DNA of 64,000 nt. It comes from Chitinophaga pinensis (GTDB lineage: Bacteria > Bacteroidota > Bacteroidia > Flavobacteriales_D > Crocinitomicaceae). The notes under the pieces are model-generated. The model had not been told where the DNA came from, ran no database searches, and worked only from the letters and a program-made list of their open reading frames with translations. The position numbers and the translations under genes were made by a program. The stretch spans positions 1 through 64,000 of the forward strand of contig CAMAZP010000010.1 in the NCBI GenBank assembly GCA_945863605.1, given 5' to 3'. Positions 34,168 through 44,273 of the stretch are shown here, one piece after another; the stretch's first letter is position 1, and each line of letters begins with the position of its first letter.

Positions 34168-34647
34168 ATGAATTTAGAAGAAATAAAAGAATTAATCAAG
34201 CTTGTTTCAAAAACAGGAATTGGTAAAGTTAGAATCGAAAATGAAGAATTTAAGTTAGTAATTGAGGGTGGATCTAATAACGACGAGCCACTCATAGTTC
34301 AAGCTCCAACACAACCTTTTGTTGCAGCAGCACCTGTAATCACACCTACTACAGTAGTTGCAGACAAGATTACAAAAACTGAAGCAGTCGAAAATGATAA
34401 TTCAAAATTTGTTACTATCAAATCGCCAATGATTGGAACGTTCTACAGAACACCCGGTCCTGATAAAGAGTCATTTGTAAATGTAGGCTCTTCAATACAA
34501 GTTGGAAGTAAATTATGTATAATTGAGGCAATGAAAACTTTCAACGAAATCGAAGCAGAAATTTCTGGAAAAATCGTAAAAGTTCTAGTTGACAATGCAA
34601 CACCTGTTGATTACGACCAACCTTTATTTTTAGTTGACCCTGCTTAA
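34168..34647 (+). CDS. accB: Acetyl-CoA carboxylase biotin carboxyl carrier protein
   Basis: 159 residues from ATG 34168 (MNLEEIKELI); the TTG at 34144 falls inside the promoter box and is rejected. N-terminal helix for biotin-carboxylase contact, a Pro/Ala/Thr-rich linker, then the biotinyl domain (about 82-159): IKSPMIGTFYRTPGPD and IEAMKTFNEIEAE with the biotinylated Lys. The residue after the Lys is Thr rather than the usual Met/Leu (AMKM). accC follows after 35 bases. Confidence 0.95.
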   Translation: MNLEEIKELIKLVSKTGIGKVRIENEEFKLVIEGGSNNDEPLIVQAPTQPFVAAAPVITPTTVVADKITKTEAVENDNSKFVTIKSPMIGTFYRTPGPDKESFVNVGSSIQVGSKLCIIEAMKTFNEIEAEISGKIVKVLVDNATPVDYDQPLFLVDPA

Positions 34648-34682
34648 TTAAAGTATTAAGTTTATAATTTAACTCTTAGCTT

Positions 34683-36017
34683 ATGTTTAAGAAGATACTC
34701 ATTGCAAATCGTGGGGAAATAGCCCTTCGAGTAATTCGCACTTGTAAAGAAATGGGAATTAAAACAGTTGCTGTTTATTCCACTGCCGATAAAGATAGCT
34801 TACCTGTGCGTTTTGCAGATGAAGCTGTTTGCATTGGACCTCCGATAAGTTCAAAATCCTATTTGTCAATTCCGAATATTATTGCAGCTGCAGAAATTAC
34901 AAATTCAGATGCAATTCACCCAGGTTATGGTTTTTTGTCAGAAAACGAGAAATTTTCAAAAGTTTGTCAAGAACAGGGAATTAAATTTATTGGTGCTTTA
35001 CCTGAACAAATAGCTGGAATGGGAGATAAAGCTACTGCAAAGTCAACTATGATTAAAGCTGGTGTTCCATGTATCCCAGGTTCTAAAGGCCTAATAAAAG
35101 ATGTAACTGAAGCTAAAAAAATCGCTAAAGAAATCAAATATCCAGTTATACTAAAAGCTACTGCTGGTGGTGGAGGAAAAGGAATGCGTATAGTTTGGAA
35201 AGAAGAGGATATTCAAGCTGCCTGGGATTCAGCGCGGCAAGAAGCTAGCGCGGCATTTGGAAACGATGGAATATACATAGAGAAATACATCGAAGAACCA
35301 CGCCATATTGAAATTCAAATTGCAGGTGATCAATTTGGAAACGCTTGTCATCTATCAGAAAGAGACTGTTCGATACAAAGAAGACATCAAAAATTGGTAG
35401 AAGAAACTCCCTCACCTTTTATGACAGATGAATTAAGGAAAAAAATGGGTGAAGCAGCTATTAAAGCTGCAAAAGCAGTTAGATACGAAGGTGTTGGAAC
35501 AGTAGAATTTTTGGTAGATAAAAACCGTGATTTCTATTTCATGGAAATGAATACACGCATCCAAGTTGAACATACTATTACAGAAGAGGTTATCAATTTT
35601 GACTTAATTAAAGAACAAATAAAAATAGCAGCTGGACATAAAATTTCTGGAAAAAATTATTATCCCTTAATGCATGCAATTCAATGCAGAATTAACGCCG
35701 AAGACCCTTATATGGATTTCCGTCCTTGTCCAGGAAAAATTACTGATTATCACTGCCCAGGTGGACATGGAGTCAGAATTGATGCACATGTATATTCTGG
35801 TTATACTATACCTCCTAATTATGATTCAATGATTTCCAAATTAATTGTTGTTGCTCAAACAAGACAAGAAGCAATTTTAAAAATGAAAAGAGCACTGGAT
35901 GAATACATTATTGAAGGTGTAAAAACAACAATCCCATTCCATCAAAAATTAATGGAAAATGTAGATTTCAATAATGGAAACTTTACAACAAAATTCATGG
36001 AAACATTTGATTTTTAG
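34683..36017 (+). CDS. accC: Acetyl-CoA carboxylase biotin carboxylase subunit
   Basis: 444 residues, full length. ATP-grasp enzyme that carboxylates biotin on AccB. Motifs: [33 protein letters not shown], the ATP-binding loop [43 protein letters not shown] and [12 protein letters not shown]-type [19 protein letters not shown]. The carboxyltransferase genes accA/accD are not in the window. Confidence 0.97.
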   Translation: MFKKILIANRGEIALRVIRTCKEMGIKTVAVYSTADKDSLPVRFADEAVCIGPPISSKSYLSIPNIIAAAEITNSDAIHPGYGFLSENEKFSKVCQEQGIKFIGALPEQIAGMGDKATAKSTMIKAGVPCIPGSKGLIKDVTEAKKIAKEIKYPVILKATAGGGGKGMRIVWKEEDIQAAWDSARQEASAAFGNDGIYIEKYIEEPRHIEIQIAGDQFGNACHLSERDCSIQRRHQKLVEETPSPFMTDELRKKMGEAAIKAAKAVRYEGVGTVEFLVDKNRDFYFMEMNTRIQVEHTITEEVINFDLIKEQIKIAAGHKISGKNYYPLMHAIQCRINAEDPYMDFRPCPGKITDYHCPGGHGVRIDAHVYSGYTIPPNYDSMISKLIVVAQTRQEAILKMKRALDEYIIEGVKTTIPFHQKLMENVDFNNGNFTTKFMETFDF

Positions 36018-36048
36018 CTATTAATTGTGGAAAAATAAAAATCTGAGT

Positions 36049-36471
36049 TTGAAAAAATCAATATTTATAATAAATTTTATTTTTTTTAGTTTTTCTGCCC
36101 TTTCACAACTTAGTGCAGAAGCTAAGATAAAAAATCATTTTGGAGTAGAATGGTATGATAGAGAAGTGTTAGAAAATAATCAGTGGATTGAAATACTTAA
36201 GGTCTATGTTACAGAGGGATTTAAACTTATTTCAATTCAACAAGGTAAATACAACGAACTAACACCAATCAATGAGGTTAAATTAAATTCTAAATCAAAT
36301 GAAGCAATTTCTATTCAACAATTTATTAATGAATATGAATCCGAAAACTTCAATCCTTTACATTATCAATTTATCCCAACTATTGAAACTCAAATAATCA
36401 AATTGGATGGAATTAATAAAGTGATATACATAGAATCAATTTCAAATTTATTAAACTCTGCCAATGAATAA
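36049..36471 (+). CDS. Small secreted protein of unknown function (TTG start)
   Basis: There is no ATG in frame. Of the possible starts, TTG 36049 gives a textbook signal peptide (MKKSIFII..., cleavage near SALSQ) of ~20 residues, against a longer product from TTG 36025. 140 residues, about 120 mature; contains HFGVEWYDREVLENNQWIEI and a TEGFKLISIQQGKYNELTP motif. No family recognised. Its last 8 bases overlap the start of the 1280-residue adhesin, so the two are translationally coupled and may be a secreted pair. Confidence 0.7.
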   Translation: MKKSIFIINFIFFSFSALSQLSAEAKIKNHFGVEWYDREVLENNQWIEILKVYVTEGFKLISIQQGKYNELTPINEVKLNSKSNEAISIQQFINEYESENFNPLHYQFIPTIETQIIKLDGINKVIYIESISNLLNSANE

Positions 36472-39400
36472 AATTGCTTGGCTTCTATTTTTATTGGTTT
36501 TTGTTTCACAAAATGGATGGTCTCAAAGTTATAATATGTCGAATGGAACCATTTCTACTTGCTCTGGAAATTTTTATGACAGTGGTGGAACAGGAAACTA
36601 TGGAAATAATCAAAATTTCACCTATACAATCTGTCCATCTACATCTGGTTCAAAAATAAGTGTTTCATTCTCTTCATTAAGTCTAGAAAATAATTTTGAT
36701 TTTCTTTATATTTACGATGGTAATAGCACAGCAGCACCTTTAATTGGTACGTATACAAATACGAATAATCCAGGTACTATTAATGCATCTGCAAATAACA
36801 CTAGTGGTTGTTTAACCTTTAGGTTTACATCTGATGGTTCTGTTGTAAGTACAGGTTGGGTTGGAATAATTTCATGTATTACACCATGTCAAACCATAAC
36901 TGCTAATTTTCTCTCATCTAATCCTGCTCCTCAAGCAGATGGAATTATTAGAGTTTGTCCGGGAACACCTGTGACTTTTACTGGTAGCGGTACTTTTTCT
37001 AATTCTGGAAATGGTAGTAACTATACTTGGAATTTTGGAAATGGTCAAGTTGCCTCCGGTTCAACTGCAACATATACATTTAACAATAGTGGAGCTTTCA
37101 CAGCAAATCTTGTAATAACTGATCCAAACGGGTGTATAAGTTTTAATTCTTTAAATCGTGTTATACAAGTTTCAACAACTCCATCAATATCTTCAACAGC
37201 ATCTCCAACAACAATTTGTCCCGGTCAAACAGCTAATTTAACAGCTAATGTTACAATGACCCCCTTTATTCAGAATTGTACTCCTCCCGTAAGTGGTACT
37301 ACTTTTTTACCTGACGGCTCGGGAGCTTCTTATAACACAGCAATTAATGTTAATTGCTTCAATAACTCTCAAATAATTCAATCGCCTTCAGATATTCAAA
37401 ATATTTGTCTCAATATGGAACATTCTTTTATTGGAGACTTACAAATAAGAATTATTTGTCCAAATGGTCAATCACAAATATTAAAAGCATATCCTGGTGG
37501 TGGAGGCACTTATTTAGGTTGTCCTTTAGATGACCCAGCTATTGGCCCTGGAACAGGAAGAAATTATTGTTTCACACCTACAGCAACTACACTTTTAATT
37601 AACGGTGGAACTTCAAATTGTGGAAACCCATCTGGACTATCAATAAATGCTGGTAATTATATGCCACAACAACCATTTTCAAATTTAATAGGTTGTCCAT
37701 TAAATGGCTCATGGACCATTCAAGTTACTGATAATTTAGCAATCGATAATGGTTATATTTTTAATTGGGACATAAATTTTAATGCTTCTCTAGCTCCTGC
37801 AGCTGGATCCTTCACACCTACAATTGTTTCACAGAGTTGGCAATCTAATCCAACATTAACAAGTACAGGACTAACAACTGCAACCGTTTCTCCAACAACA
37901 CCAGGGACTAATTGTTATACCTATTCTATCATTGACAACTTTGGATGTACATTCAATCAAATACAATGTGTAACTGTTTCAAATGGAACAAATCCCACAT
38001 TTACGCAACTTGGTCCATACTGCCAAGGTTCTGTTCCAAATAACCTTCCAACTACATCTTTAAATGGTGTTAATGGAAATTGGACGCCATCAATTATATC
38101 AACAACATCACCAGGAACTGCAACCTATACATTTACTCCTAACTCTGGACAATGTAGTACTCCTTATCAGATGACTGTGACAGTTAGCCCGGCTCCTACT
38201 GTTTCAATTAACCCAATTACTATCTGCTCTGGTGAAACAAACACATTGACGGCAACACCATCTACAGCTGGTGGTACTTACACGTGGTCTACCGGAGCTA
38301 CAACGGCTGCGATTACTGTAAATCCAACTACTACAACAACTTATTCCGTGAGTTACACATTGGGGGCTTGTACACCTGCTTCGGCAACAGCAACGGTGAC
38401 AGTTAGCCCGGCTCCTACTGTTTCAATTAACCCAATTACTATCTGCTCTGGTGAAACAAACACATTGACGGCAACACCATCTACCGCTGGTGGTACTTAC
38501 ACGTGGTCCACCGGAGCTACAACGGCTGCGATTACCGTAAATCCAACTACTACAACAACTTATTCCGTGAGTTACACATTGGGGGCTTGTACACCTGCTT
38601 CGGCAACAGCAACTGTGACAGTTAGCCCAGCTCCTACTGTTTCAATCAACCCAATTACTATCTGCTCTGGTAGTTCAGGAATTATTACAGCAACACCATC
38701 TACAGCTGGTGGTACTTACACGTGGTCTACCGGAGCTACAACGGCTGCGATTACTGTATATCCTACTTCAACAACAACTTATTCCGTGAGTTACACATTG
38801 GGAGCTTGTACACCTGCTTCGGCAACAGCAACGGTGACAGTTAGCCCTATACCAATTTTAACAGTTAATAATAGTACTATTTGTAATGGAGAAACAACAA
38901 TATTAACAGCTACTGCAAACCCAACAGGAGGAACTATCTTATGGAGTAACGCTCAAAACTCAAATAGTATTACTGTTTCTCCATCTATAAATACTTCCTA
39001 TAATGTTCTTTATACATTGAATGGTTGTAATGCAACTGCAGTATCAGTAGTTACAGTAAATCCAATACCTCAAGTTTCTTTAGCAAATGAAACAATTTGT
39101 GAGGGGGAAAATATAAATTTAACTGCTATTCCAAATATTCAAGGAGGAACATATAGTTGGTCTCAAAATAATTTAACTACAGCAACGATATCAGTGAGCC
39201 CAAATGTAACAACAAATTATTCAGTCATATATACACTTAACAATTGTTCTAGTCAACCAGTTTCTGCAAGTGTTTTTGTAAATCCAAATCCTAGTTTAAC
39301 AGTAAATAGCGGAACTATTTGTGCAGGCCAAAATTATACTATAAATGCTGTTCCATCAATTCCTGGTGGAACTTTTAATTGGATATCCACCGGTGAAACA

Positions 39401-40306
39401 ACTTCATCAATTATCGTATCACCGAACGTTACAACTTCATATATTGTCAATTATACAACTTTAGATGGATGTACAAGTTCAAATGCTATTAGTAATATAA
39501 CTATTATTGATAATCAAAATGTTTCGTTTGCTGCAAATATAATAGAAGGGTGTATACCACTTACTGTAACACTTTATAATACCACACAATCAGTAAATAA
39601 TCAAAGCAACTGCGTTTGGACAATCAATTCAAATCAACAATTAATTGGTTGTGATTCTGTCACATATACCTTTACTCAATCCGGTTGCTATGATATTTCA
39701 TTAAGTACAAACTCAAATGGTTGTATAAGCACAAATTTACAAACATCATTTATTTGTGTTTCTGATTTACCGGTTGCGAGTTTTATAACAAATCCACAAA
39801 CATTTACAGAAACAAATCAAAATATTGAATTTATTAATACGTCAGTTGGAGCTTTGACTTACGAATGGAGCTTTGGTGATGGTAATGTAAGTACAGTTGA
39901 AAATCCAAATCATTATTTTGAAGGTACACAGGGTGGATATACGACTACATTAACAGTTACCTCAGCGGATGGATGTTCAGATACTTATAATTTTCCTATC
40001 AATTATTTTGAACCAATTGTTTATTATATTCCAAACACATTTACGCCTGATGCTGACGAACATAATCAAACTTTTTTACCGATTTTTCCATCAAATATTG
40101 ACATTTATAATTATTCTTTTCAAATTTATAACAGATGGGGAGAAATTGTATTTGAAAGTAAAAATCACCTTGTAGGTTGGGATGGAACATATGGTCAAAA
40201 TGGAAGAAAAGTACAACAAGGCACATATATTTATAAAATTTCATTTGGAAGTAGATATGGTGCTGGTACCAATTCAATCACAGGAATAGTAAATCTACTC
40301 AAATAA
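36464..40306 (+). CDS. Giant CUB/PKD/Ig-repeat adhesin with T9SS type B sorting domain
   Basis: 1280 residues. Signal peptide 1-20 (NGWSQ); CUB-like domain about 25-140 (FDFLYIYDGNSTAAPLIG, GCLTFRFTSDG); PKD domain about 145-240 (YTWNFGNGQ); a proprotein-convertase P-like domain about 260-445 (ICLNMEHSFIGDLQIRIICP, GSWTIQVTDN); then six Ig-like repeats of ~73 residues with ICSGETNTLTATPS and YTWSTGATTAAITV, of which the first three (residues ~573-791) are nearly identical; a PKD domain near 1115-1175 (YEWSFGDGNVS); and the type B CTD (about 1186-1280; PNTFTPDADEHN, YNRWGE, GWDGTYG). Exported by T9SS and probably surface-displayed; likely mediates adhesion. The CTD resembles that of the protein at 977. 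Confidence 0.92.
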   Translation: MNKIAWLLFLLVFVSQNGWSQSYNMSNGTISTCSGNFYDSGGTGNYGNNQNFTYTICPSTSGSKISVSFSSLSLENNFDFLYIYDGNSTAAPLIGTYTNTNNPGTINASANNTSGCLTFRFTSDGSVVSTGWVGIISCITPCQTITANFLSSNPAPQADGIIRVCPGTPVTFTGSGTFSNSGNGSNYTWNFGNGQVASGSTATYTFNNSGAFTANLVITDPNGCISFNSLNRVIQVSTTPSISSTASPTTICPGQTANLTANVTMTPFIQNCTPPVSGTTFLPDGSGASYNTAINVNCFNNSQIIQSPSDIQNICLNMEHSFIGDLQIRIICPNGQSQILKAYPGGGGTYLGCPLDDPAIGPGTGRNYCFTPTATTLLINGGTSNCGNPSGLSINAGNYMPQQPFSNLIGCPLNGSWTIQVTDNLAIDNGYIFNWDINFNASLAPAAGSFTPTIVSQSWQSNPTLTSTGLTTATVSPTTPGTNCYTYSIIDNFGCTFNQIQCVTVSNGTNPTFTQLGPYCQGSVPNNLPTTSLNGVNGNWTPSIISTTSPGTATYTFTPNSGQCSTPYQMTVTVSPAPTVSINPITICSGETNTLTATPSTAGGTYTWSTGATTAAITVNPTTTTTYSVSYTLGACTPASATATVTVSPAPTVSINPITICSGETNTLTATPSTAGGTYTWSTGATTAAITVNPTTTTTYSVSYTLGACTPASATATVTVSPAPTVSINPITICSGSSGIITATPSTAGGTYTWSTGATTAAITVYPTSTTTYSVSYTLGACTPASATATVTVSPIPILTVNNSTICNGETTILTATANPTGGTILWSNAQNSNSITVSPSINTSYNVLYTLNGCNATAVSVVTVNPIPQVSLANETICEGENINLTAIPNIQGGTYSWSQNNLTTATISVSPNVTTNYSVIYTLNNCSSQPVSASVFVNPNPSLTVNSGTICAGQNYTINAVPSIPGGTFNWISTGETTSSIIVSPNVTTSYIVNYTTLDGCTSSNAISNITIIDNQNVSFAANIIEGCIPLTVTLYNTTQSVNNQSNCVWTINSNQQLIGCDSVTYTFTQSGCYDISLSTNSNGCISTNLQTSFICVSDLPVASFITNPQTFTETNQNIEFINTSVGALTYEWSFGDGNVSTVENPNHYFEGTQGGYTTTLTVTSADGCSDTYNFPINYFEPIVYYIPNTFTPDADEHNQTFLPIFPSNIDIYNYSFQIYNRWGEIVFESKNHLVGWDGTYGQNGRKVQQGTYIYKISFGSRYGAGTNSITGIVNLLK
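38181..38837 (+). repeat. Three in-frame tandem 219-bp repeats
   Basis: Units start with CAGTTAGCCC at 38181, 38400 and 38619, and the next copy of that motif is at 38838: period exactly 219 bases (73 codons). Units 1 and 2 differ by only a few bases; unit 3 differs mainly in a short central patch (SGSSGIITA) and near VYPTS. Degenerate units continue downstream. Confidence 0.95.
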
Positions 40307-40366
40307 TAAATTATATCTTCTGAGTGAACATATTTGACATATTACATGTTAAATTAATAAAATCCT

Positions 40367-40957
40367 ATGAATAAATTCTTGTGGATATCATTCGCCATTA
40401 TTCTTGTTGCAGGAATCGGCTTGTTAGTTCTCTCATTTACTACTAAAAATATCGAAACTCCAAATTATAAAGTCATCAAAACTTATGATGAAGTCGAAGT
40501 GCGATTGTATCCCAAAATGGTGGTTGCAAAAACAAATTTGGCTGATAAATCATTTGAAAATCAAGGAAGTAATGGGTTTAGAACGATTGCGAGTTATATT
40601 TTTGGAGGAAATGAAAAAAATGAAAAAATTGCAATGACAGCTCCGGTAATAATGGATATGGGTGATAGTGCTTCGATGTATTTTGTGATGCCAAAAACAT
40701 ATGAAAAAGCTGAACTACCAACTCCAAATTCAAAAGAAGTACATATAGAGGAAATCGCTGAAAAAACATTGGCTGTTGTGACTTATGGTGGGTTTTCTTC
40801 TGATGAAAAGATTGGAAAACATACTAAATTATTGGAAAAAATTCTTCGAAAGAATAAAATACAAACAAAAGGAGCATTCTTATATATGGGATACAATGCC
40901 CCATGGGATATTATTAATCGTAAAAATGAAGTGGCAATTGAAGTTGTAATTCAGTAA
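40367..40957 (+). CDS. SOUL-family heme-binding protein
   Basis: 196 residues. One N-terminal transmembrane helix or uncleaved signal (about 4-25), then the SOUL/HBP fold: NYKVIKTYDEVEVRLYPKMV, FRTIASYIFGGNEKNEKIAMTAPV (the hallmark KIAMTAPV), MYFVMPKTYE, and YNAPWDIINRKNEVAIEV at the end. Family members bind heme or tetrapyrroles; bacterial roles are not well defined. Single gene, envelope-anchored by inference. Confidence 0.9.
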   Translation: MNKFLWISFAIILVAGIGLLVLSFTTKNIETPNYKVIKTYDEVEVRLYPKMVVAKTNLADKSFENQGSNGFRTIASYIFGGNEKNEKIAMTAPVIMDMGDSASMYFVMPKTYEKAELPTPNSKEVHIEEIAEKTLAVVTYGGFSSDEKIGKHTKLLEKILRKNKIQTKGAFLYMGYNAPWDIINRKNEVAIEVVIQ

Positions 40958-41085
40958 AATATCAATCAATTGAATTATTCATTAGCACAATATAATTTTA
41001 TGAATACGAATTAATTTACATGTTATATTCATTTTGATGTTGATTAATACTTCATTGTAGTATGTTTAACACTTCGCTTTTTAGT

Positions 41086-41093
41086 AATTTTGA
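41086..41093 (+). promoter_or_regulatory. -7 box TAATTTTG for the dut operon
   Basis: Perfect TAnnTTTG, 18 bases before ATG 41112; likely drives the five-gene run to 46405. Confidence 0.55.
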
Positions 41094-41111
41094 TACATAT
41101 TAAATGTAAAT

Positions 41112-41546
41112 ATGCACGTAAAAATTACCAATAAATCAAAACACCCACTTCCTCAATATGAAACTATTGGTGCTTCTGGAATGGATGTTCGCGCAAATAT
41201 TTCAGAATCAATAAATATCGAACCTCTTGGTAGAGCTTTGATTAAAACCGGTTTATTTCTTGAAATGGAAATCGGTTTGGAATGTCAAGTGCGACCAAGA
41301 AGTGGAATGGCACTCAAAAAAGGGATAAGTGTTTTGAATACTCCAGGAACAATTGATGCGGATTACAGAGGTGAAATTGGTGTAATTTTGGTGAATTTAT
41401 CCAAAGAAACAGTAACAATTGAAGATGGGGAACGTATTGCACAACTTATTTTTTGTAAAGTAGAAAAAATTAATTTTTTGGAAGTAGAAATACTTAATGA
41501 AACAAAAAGAGGTGAGGGTGGTTTTGGAAGTACAGGAATTATATAA
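41112..41546 (+). CDS. dut: dUTP diphosphatase
   Basis: 144 residues, trimeric all-beta dUTPase. All five motifs are present: [47 protein letters not shown] and the C-terminal [10 protein letters not shown] arm that closes over the active site. Converts dUTP to dUMP, preventing uracil incorporation. First gene of a conserved Bacteroidota set with the nucleotidyltransferase, TPR, DUF4292 and EnvC genes. Confidence 0.97.
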   Translation: MHVKITNKSKHPLPQYETIGASGMDVRANISESINIEPLGRALIKTGLFLEMEIGLECQVRPRSGMALKKGISVLNTPGTIDADYRGEIGVILVNLSKETVTIEDGERIAQLIFCKVEKINFLEVEILNETKRGEGGFGSTGII

Positions 41547-41575
41547 CTAAAAAAAACAAATTAAACTTAAATAAA

Positions 41576-42586
41576 ATGAATGTAATCATACCAATGGCTG
41601 GACGCGGAAGCAGATTACGACCACATACATTAACAGGTCCCAAACCACTTGTTCCAGTGGGAGGAAAACCAATCGTTCATCGATTAGTAGAGGATATTGC
41701 TGCTGTTTGTGCTGAAAAAATTGAAAAAATTGCTTTTGTAGTGGGTGATTTTGGTGCTGAAGTAGAAAAAGAATTATTAGAAGTGGCTGCTAGTCTTGGT
41801 GCTGTTGGTTCGATTCATTATCAAAATCAACCGCTGGGTACTGGTCACGCTGTATTGTGTGCAGCTGAAATGTTAGATGGACCTGTTGTTGTGGCTTTTG
41901 CAGATACATTGTTTAAAGCTGATTTCAAAATTTCGAAAGAAGACGAGGGAATATTGTGGGTAAAACAAATTGAAGACCCAAGTGCTTTTGGGGTAATCAA
42001 AATGAATGATAATAATGAAATTATTGACTTTGTTGAAAAACCAAAAGATTTTGTTTCCGACTTAGCGATGATTGGAATTTACTACTTCAAAGATGGTGCA
42101 AGATTACATAAAGAATTGAACTATTTAGTTGATAATAATGTTTTGAAAAGTGGTGAATATCAATTACCTGACGCATTGAGAAGAATGACAGAATCGGGTT
42201 ATGTTTTCAAACCGGGAGAAGTTAGCGAATGGTTGGATTGTGGGAACAAAGAAGTAACCGTTTATACCAACCAACGTGTTTTAGATTATGATTTAGCAAA
42301 AGGAATTGAAATGATTCATTCATCTGCATTAATCGTAAACAGTACAATTATTCCACCGTGTTATATTGGAGAGGATACAGTGATTAAAAATTCTGTTATT
42401 GGGCCGCACGTATCAATCGGAAAAGGTACGCACATAGAATCAAGTGTAATTAAAAATACAAATATTCAATTAGATAGTCATATTGAAAATGCAGTAATTA
42501 GTAATTCAATGATTGGCTCGAAAGTTGTTTACAAAGCCGCACCTCAAGATTTGAGTATTGGTGACTTTAGTACATTAAATGCATAA
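41576..42586 (+). CDS. Sugar-phosphate nucleotidyltransferase
   Basis: 336 residues. N-terminal NTP_transferase domain with the signature MAGRGSRLRPHTLTGPKPLVPV, FADTLF (metal-binding Asp), EKPKDFVSDLAMIGIYYF; the C-terminal ~90 residues form a left-handed beta-helix of hexapeptide repeats (YIGEDTVIKNSVIGPHVSIG). Forms NDP-sugars such as dTDP-glucose or GDP-mannose; exact sugar not predictable here. Its end overlaps the start of the TPR gene by 8 bases. Confidence 0.9.
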   Translation: MNVIIPMAGRGSRLRPHTLTGPKPLVPVGGKPIVHRLVEDIAAVCAEKIEKIAFVVGDFGAEVEKELLEVAASLGAVGSIHYQNQPLGTGHAVLCAAEMLDGPVVVAFADTLFKADFKISKEDEGILWVKQIEDPSAFGVIKMNDNNEIIDFVEKPKDFVSDLAMIGIYYFKDGARLHKELNYLVDNNVLKSGEYQLPDALRRMTESGYVFKPGEVSEWLDCGNKEVTVYTNQRVLDYDLAKGIEMIHSSALIVNSTIIPPCYIGEDTVIKNSVIGPHVSIGKGTHIESSVIKNTNIQLDSHIENAVISNSMIGSKVVYKAAPQDLSIGDFSTLNA

Positions 42587-44273
42587 AAAATTATTTTTCT
42601 TTGTCTGCTTAATCGCGCTGACCGCTTGTAATTCTTCAAAAGAGAGTTTGAAAAGTGTTCATTCACCTGAATATATCAAAGCATTTCACGAAGGGGTACG
42701 ATTGAAAATTAATGGAGAAACTGACGCAGCAATTGATAAATTCAAATTTTGCGCAGTTCAAGACCCAAATGACGATGGGGTGCAATTTGGTTTAGCACAA
42801 TTGTACTTGATGAAAGACGATGTTGCAAATGCTTATGTTCACACTAAAAAAGCGGTTGAATTAGATCCTGAAAATATCCATTATCAGACGGAGCTTGCAT
42901 TTATGTATGAAGAATTAAAACAATATGAATCGGCAGCTTTAGCTTTTGAGAAATTATCCAAAAAATATGTTCAAAACCTTGATTTTTACTTGGGTGCAGC
43001 TGAAAATTGGGCTAAAGCAAAAAAAATAAGTAAAGCAATTGAAACAATCAATATAATGGAGAAATATTCAGGAGCATCTCCAGAAAGAGCAATTCAAAAA
43101 TTCAGACTATACTCAATAATAGATGATAAAAAAAATGCTTTGCAAACACTTTTAGATGCAAACAAAATATTTCCCGAAAATGCTAATATCATTGCCAATC
43201 TAGTAGATCTTTACATGCAACAAAAAATGTATACGGAAGGTATGCAATTTTTAAATTCTTTGGTAGAAATAGATTCTACCAATGGCTTAGCACTAATGAT
43301 GTTGGGTGAAATGCAAACTCAAAAAGGAGAAATAACAAAAGGAATAGTAAATCTAAAAAAAGCGATCAAATCAGATGGATTAAATTTAGATCAAAGAATG
43401 TCAATTTTGATTTCTATCGTTCAAAATTTCCCTAAAGATCCAGATTTGAAAGAATTGGTTGATTATATGATTTTTAAGTATCCTAAAAGTGCTAAATCAC
43501 ATGCCATTAGAGGCGATTATTATTTTAAAAATGATCAATTAGAAACAGCAATTCAATCGTATAAAAATGCAGTTGAAAGCGACCCAAACCTTTATGAAAT
43601 TTGGAATCAGATTTTACTATTAGAATACCAAAACAAATTTTGGGATATTCTATTGACTGACAGCGAAAATTGCTTATCACTATACCCACTTCAACCTTTA
43701 CCTTATTTTACTTCTGGTATTGCTTTAATTCAAAATAGAAATTATAGCCTTGCGGAAGAGCGTTTGAATGAAGCTTTGAATTTGATTTTGAGCGACCTAA
43801 CACTTGAAGCTGAAGTGCTTGGGCAATTAGGGGAAGCAAATTTTGCGATGGGAAAAATTGAAGAAGGAAAATCGTATTACAAAAAAGCACTTGAAAAACA
43901 ACCGAAAAGTCTATTCCTTAAAAATAATTATGCTTACCGACTTTTATTACAAACTAATGAAATCGACAAAGCAGCAGCATTGATTACAGAAGTACTAGCT
44001 GAAAAACCTTATGACAATTGGTTTTTAACAACAAAAGCATATTTATTATTCCGACAGGCTAAGTATTCAGAGGCTTTAAGTATCTATCTAGAATCAGACA
44101 AAGTATTATCAAGCGACAAAATTATCCTCGATCAATTAGGAGACTGTTACTATTTTTTGAAAGACAATGACAAAGCAGTTGACTATTGGAATAAAGCTAA
44201 AAAAGCAGGTTCAAGCAATCAATCTTTGGATAAAAAAATTCAATCTAAAACTTATTATGAACCGAAATTTTAG
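42579..44273 (+). CDS. TPR-repeat lipoprotein
   Basis: 564 residues. Lipoprotein signal with lipobox LTAC (Cys ~17), then a long array of tetratricopeptide repeats covering nearly the whole protein (e.g. AAIDKFKFCAVQDPNDDGVQ, AYVHTKKAVELDPENIHYQ, AIQSYKNAVESDPNLYEIW, GKSYYKKALEKQPKSLFLK). No catalytic domain. Membrane-anchored scaffold or assembly factor by inference; conserved next to DUF4292 and EnvC in this phylum, suggesting a job in cell-envelope biogenesis. Overlaps both neighbours. Confidence 0.88.
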   Translation: MHKKLFFFVCLIALTACNSSKESLKSVHSPEYIKAFHEGVRLKINGETDAAIDKFKFCAVQDPNDDGVQFGLAQLYLMKDDVANAYVHTKKAVELDPENIHYQTELAFMYEELKQYESAALAFEKLSKKYVQNLDFYLGAAENWAKAKKISKAIETINIMEKYSGASPERAIQKFRLYSIIDDKKNALQTLLDANKIFPENANIIANLVDLYMQQKMYTEGMQFLNSLVEIDSTNGLALMMLGEMQTQKGEITKGIVNLKKAIKSDGLNLDQRMSILISIVQNFPKDPDLKELVDYMIFKYPKSAKSHAIRGDYYFKNDQLETAIQSYKNAVESDPNLYEIWNQILLLEYQNKFWDILLTDSENCLSLYPLQPLPYFTSGIALIQNRNYSLAEERLNEALNLILSDLTLEAEVLGQLGEANFAMGKIEEGKSYYKKALEKQPKSLFLKNNYAYRLLLQTNEIDKAAALITEVLAEKPYDNWFLTTKAYLLFRQAKYSEALSIYLESDKVLSSDKIILDQLGDCYYFLKDNDKAVDYWNKAKKAGSSNQSLDKKIQSKTYYEPKF

